Source: Varroa destructor
Taxonomy: Eukaryota; Arthropoda; Arachnida; Mesostigmata; Varroidae
DNA length: 64,000 nt
Direction of reading: 5' to 3'
Assembly (NCBI RefSeq): GCF_002443255.2
Contig: NW_019211454.1
Location: 3,939,858 to 4,003,857 of the forward strand
Both the position numbers and the translations under genes were made by a program. The notes beneath the pieces were generated by a model that searched no databases, was not told the origin of the DNA, and worked only from the letters and a program-made list of their open reading frames with translations. Positions 63,321-64,000 of this stretch are shown one piece after another. Within the stretch, counting starts at the first letter, position 1; each line of letters opens with the position of its first letter.

Positions 63321-63961
63321 TCAGATGTTACTGTTGTACTTTGTAGCAACCAATGTGTTGCCCTCTTGATATACCAGCTTGTATGTAGTCGTAATATTAT
63401 TACCTTCTAGTAAAAATGGTAGCAACTTAAGGGTGGTCGCAACACCTAGAATATCTGAAGAATAAAGCTGTACGAACGCATTTATACTGTACACGGTATC
63501 TTCGTGCAGGGTTTTATCGCAACAGGAAAGCTTCATGGAGGGCTTTAATATCCGTGGAGATGCTTTCCCTGTCAATAAATGGGCTTCGCTTCTTCGTAGA
63601 GCCATGATTATCGGGTGGCGGATCGGTGGGAGTTCTGAAAGCAATATTCTAGTCCGGTTTTGCATTTACGAGCGATCATTTTAAATGAGTACTCGTGAAG
63701 ATGCTGTGGGTAGAACCAACACGTTCTCCTTACCTCTTGCCAAGCCATAAACAACACTAAAAGGGCTACATGAAAGCTATTTTTGTAGATAACGATGAAG
63801 AATCATTAGAGCAAATAATCGGCAAAAACCTCTCAAAAAGCTATTTTAATTGAACGTACCTCAGCTAATGCCAGAATTCTGAAAGACCGAAATCTTTTGA
63901 TTTCGGTCAGAGGTTTTTGAAGTTTTACATAAACAGACGTAAAAGGAGATGAGGTACTCAA
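63321..63961 (-). CDS. 3' part of an unrecognised spliced gene, convergent with neuroguidin
   Basis: Three exons on the - strand fit together: 63961-63860 (102 bases, phase 0 in and out), 63776-63734 (43 bases, phase 0 in, phase 1 out) and 63634-63321 (ending in TGA). Junctions are TTTTAG|TTGAGT, GAG|GTACGT, AATAG|CTTTCA, AGAG|GTAAGG and CTTTCAG|AACTCC. They give 152 residues without a break, for example KPLTEIKRFRSFRILALAE, then LSCSPFSVVYGLARE, then LPPIRHPIIMALRRSEAHLL and HEDTVYSINAFVQLYSSDIL. The C-terminal part looks like alternating beta strands, possibly an adaptor or appendage-like sandwich, but I cannot name the family. The 5' part lies beyond the window. The gene ends 241 bases from the neuroguidin stop. 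Confidence 0.6.
63885..63908. repeat. Perfect 10-bp stem-loop inside the - strand exon
   Basis: GACCGAAATC, then TTTT, then GATTTCGGTC form a perfect inverted repeat with a four-base loop. It falls in the first modelled exon of the - strand gene, where it would encode part of TEIKRFRS. On RNA of either strand it would form a stable hairpin. Confidence 0.85.
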
Positions 63962-64000
63962 CTAAAACACTACGTTTATTCTTAATATAGACAAACCAAA

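Overview
This window looks like animal nuclear DNA, most likely arthropod and possibly a mite or other chelicerate, although that placement is only a guess. It has spliced genes with GT-AG introns, two recognisable animal genes (a Tousled-like kinase exon and a complete neuroguidin gene), a decayed mariner transposon, abundant microsatellites, and two 25-base runs of N that look like scaffold gaps (17883-17907 and 48997-49021).

Layout. Positions 1-417 are GC-rich trinucleotide-repeat sequence. Positions 418-17882 form one block of a roughly 69-bp satellite whose units flip orientation near 1612. About 1.2 kb lies in one direction and about 16.3 kb in the other. The long arm is built from longer multi-unit blocks repeated at irregular intervals. 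Positions 17908-36000 are AT-rich and gene-poor; the only recognisable element is a dead mariner copy at about 32775-33480. Positions 36000-46000 are more GC-rich, full of trinucleotide repeats, and lead into the first recognisable coding exon of a Tousled-like kinase (46277-46752), which ends in a strong splice donor. Positions 46753-57200 are noncoding, with many AAT, GAT and TAG repeats, including an 800-bp TAG/CTA array that changes strand. Two weak retrotransposon relics and one unassigned exon candidate lie at 54.6-57.9 kb.

The right end carries a five-exon neuroguidin gene on the + strand (59728-63079, 342 aa) with consistent splice phases. Tail to tail with it is the 3' part of an unrecognised - strand gene (63961 down to 63321, three exons with consistent phases). 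Tousled-like kinases act in chromatin assembly through ASF1 histone chaperones, and neuroguidin is a nucleolar Sas10/C1D-family protein. Nothing in the sequence links the two beyond adjacency. No later kinase exons were found between them, so neuroguidin may sit inside a long kinase intron.

The most unusual structure is the satellite block: a fold-back junction, palindromes and a T-run in almost every unit, and a higher-order repeat organisation. No complete operon-like or multi-gene system of a new kind was found.
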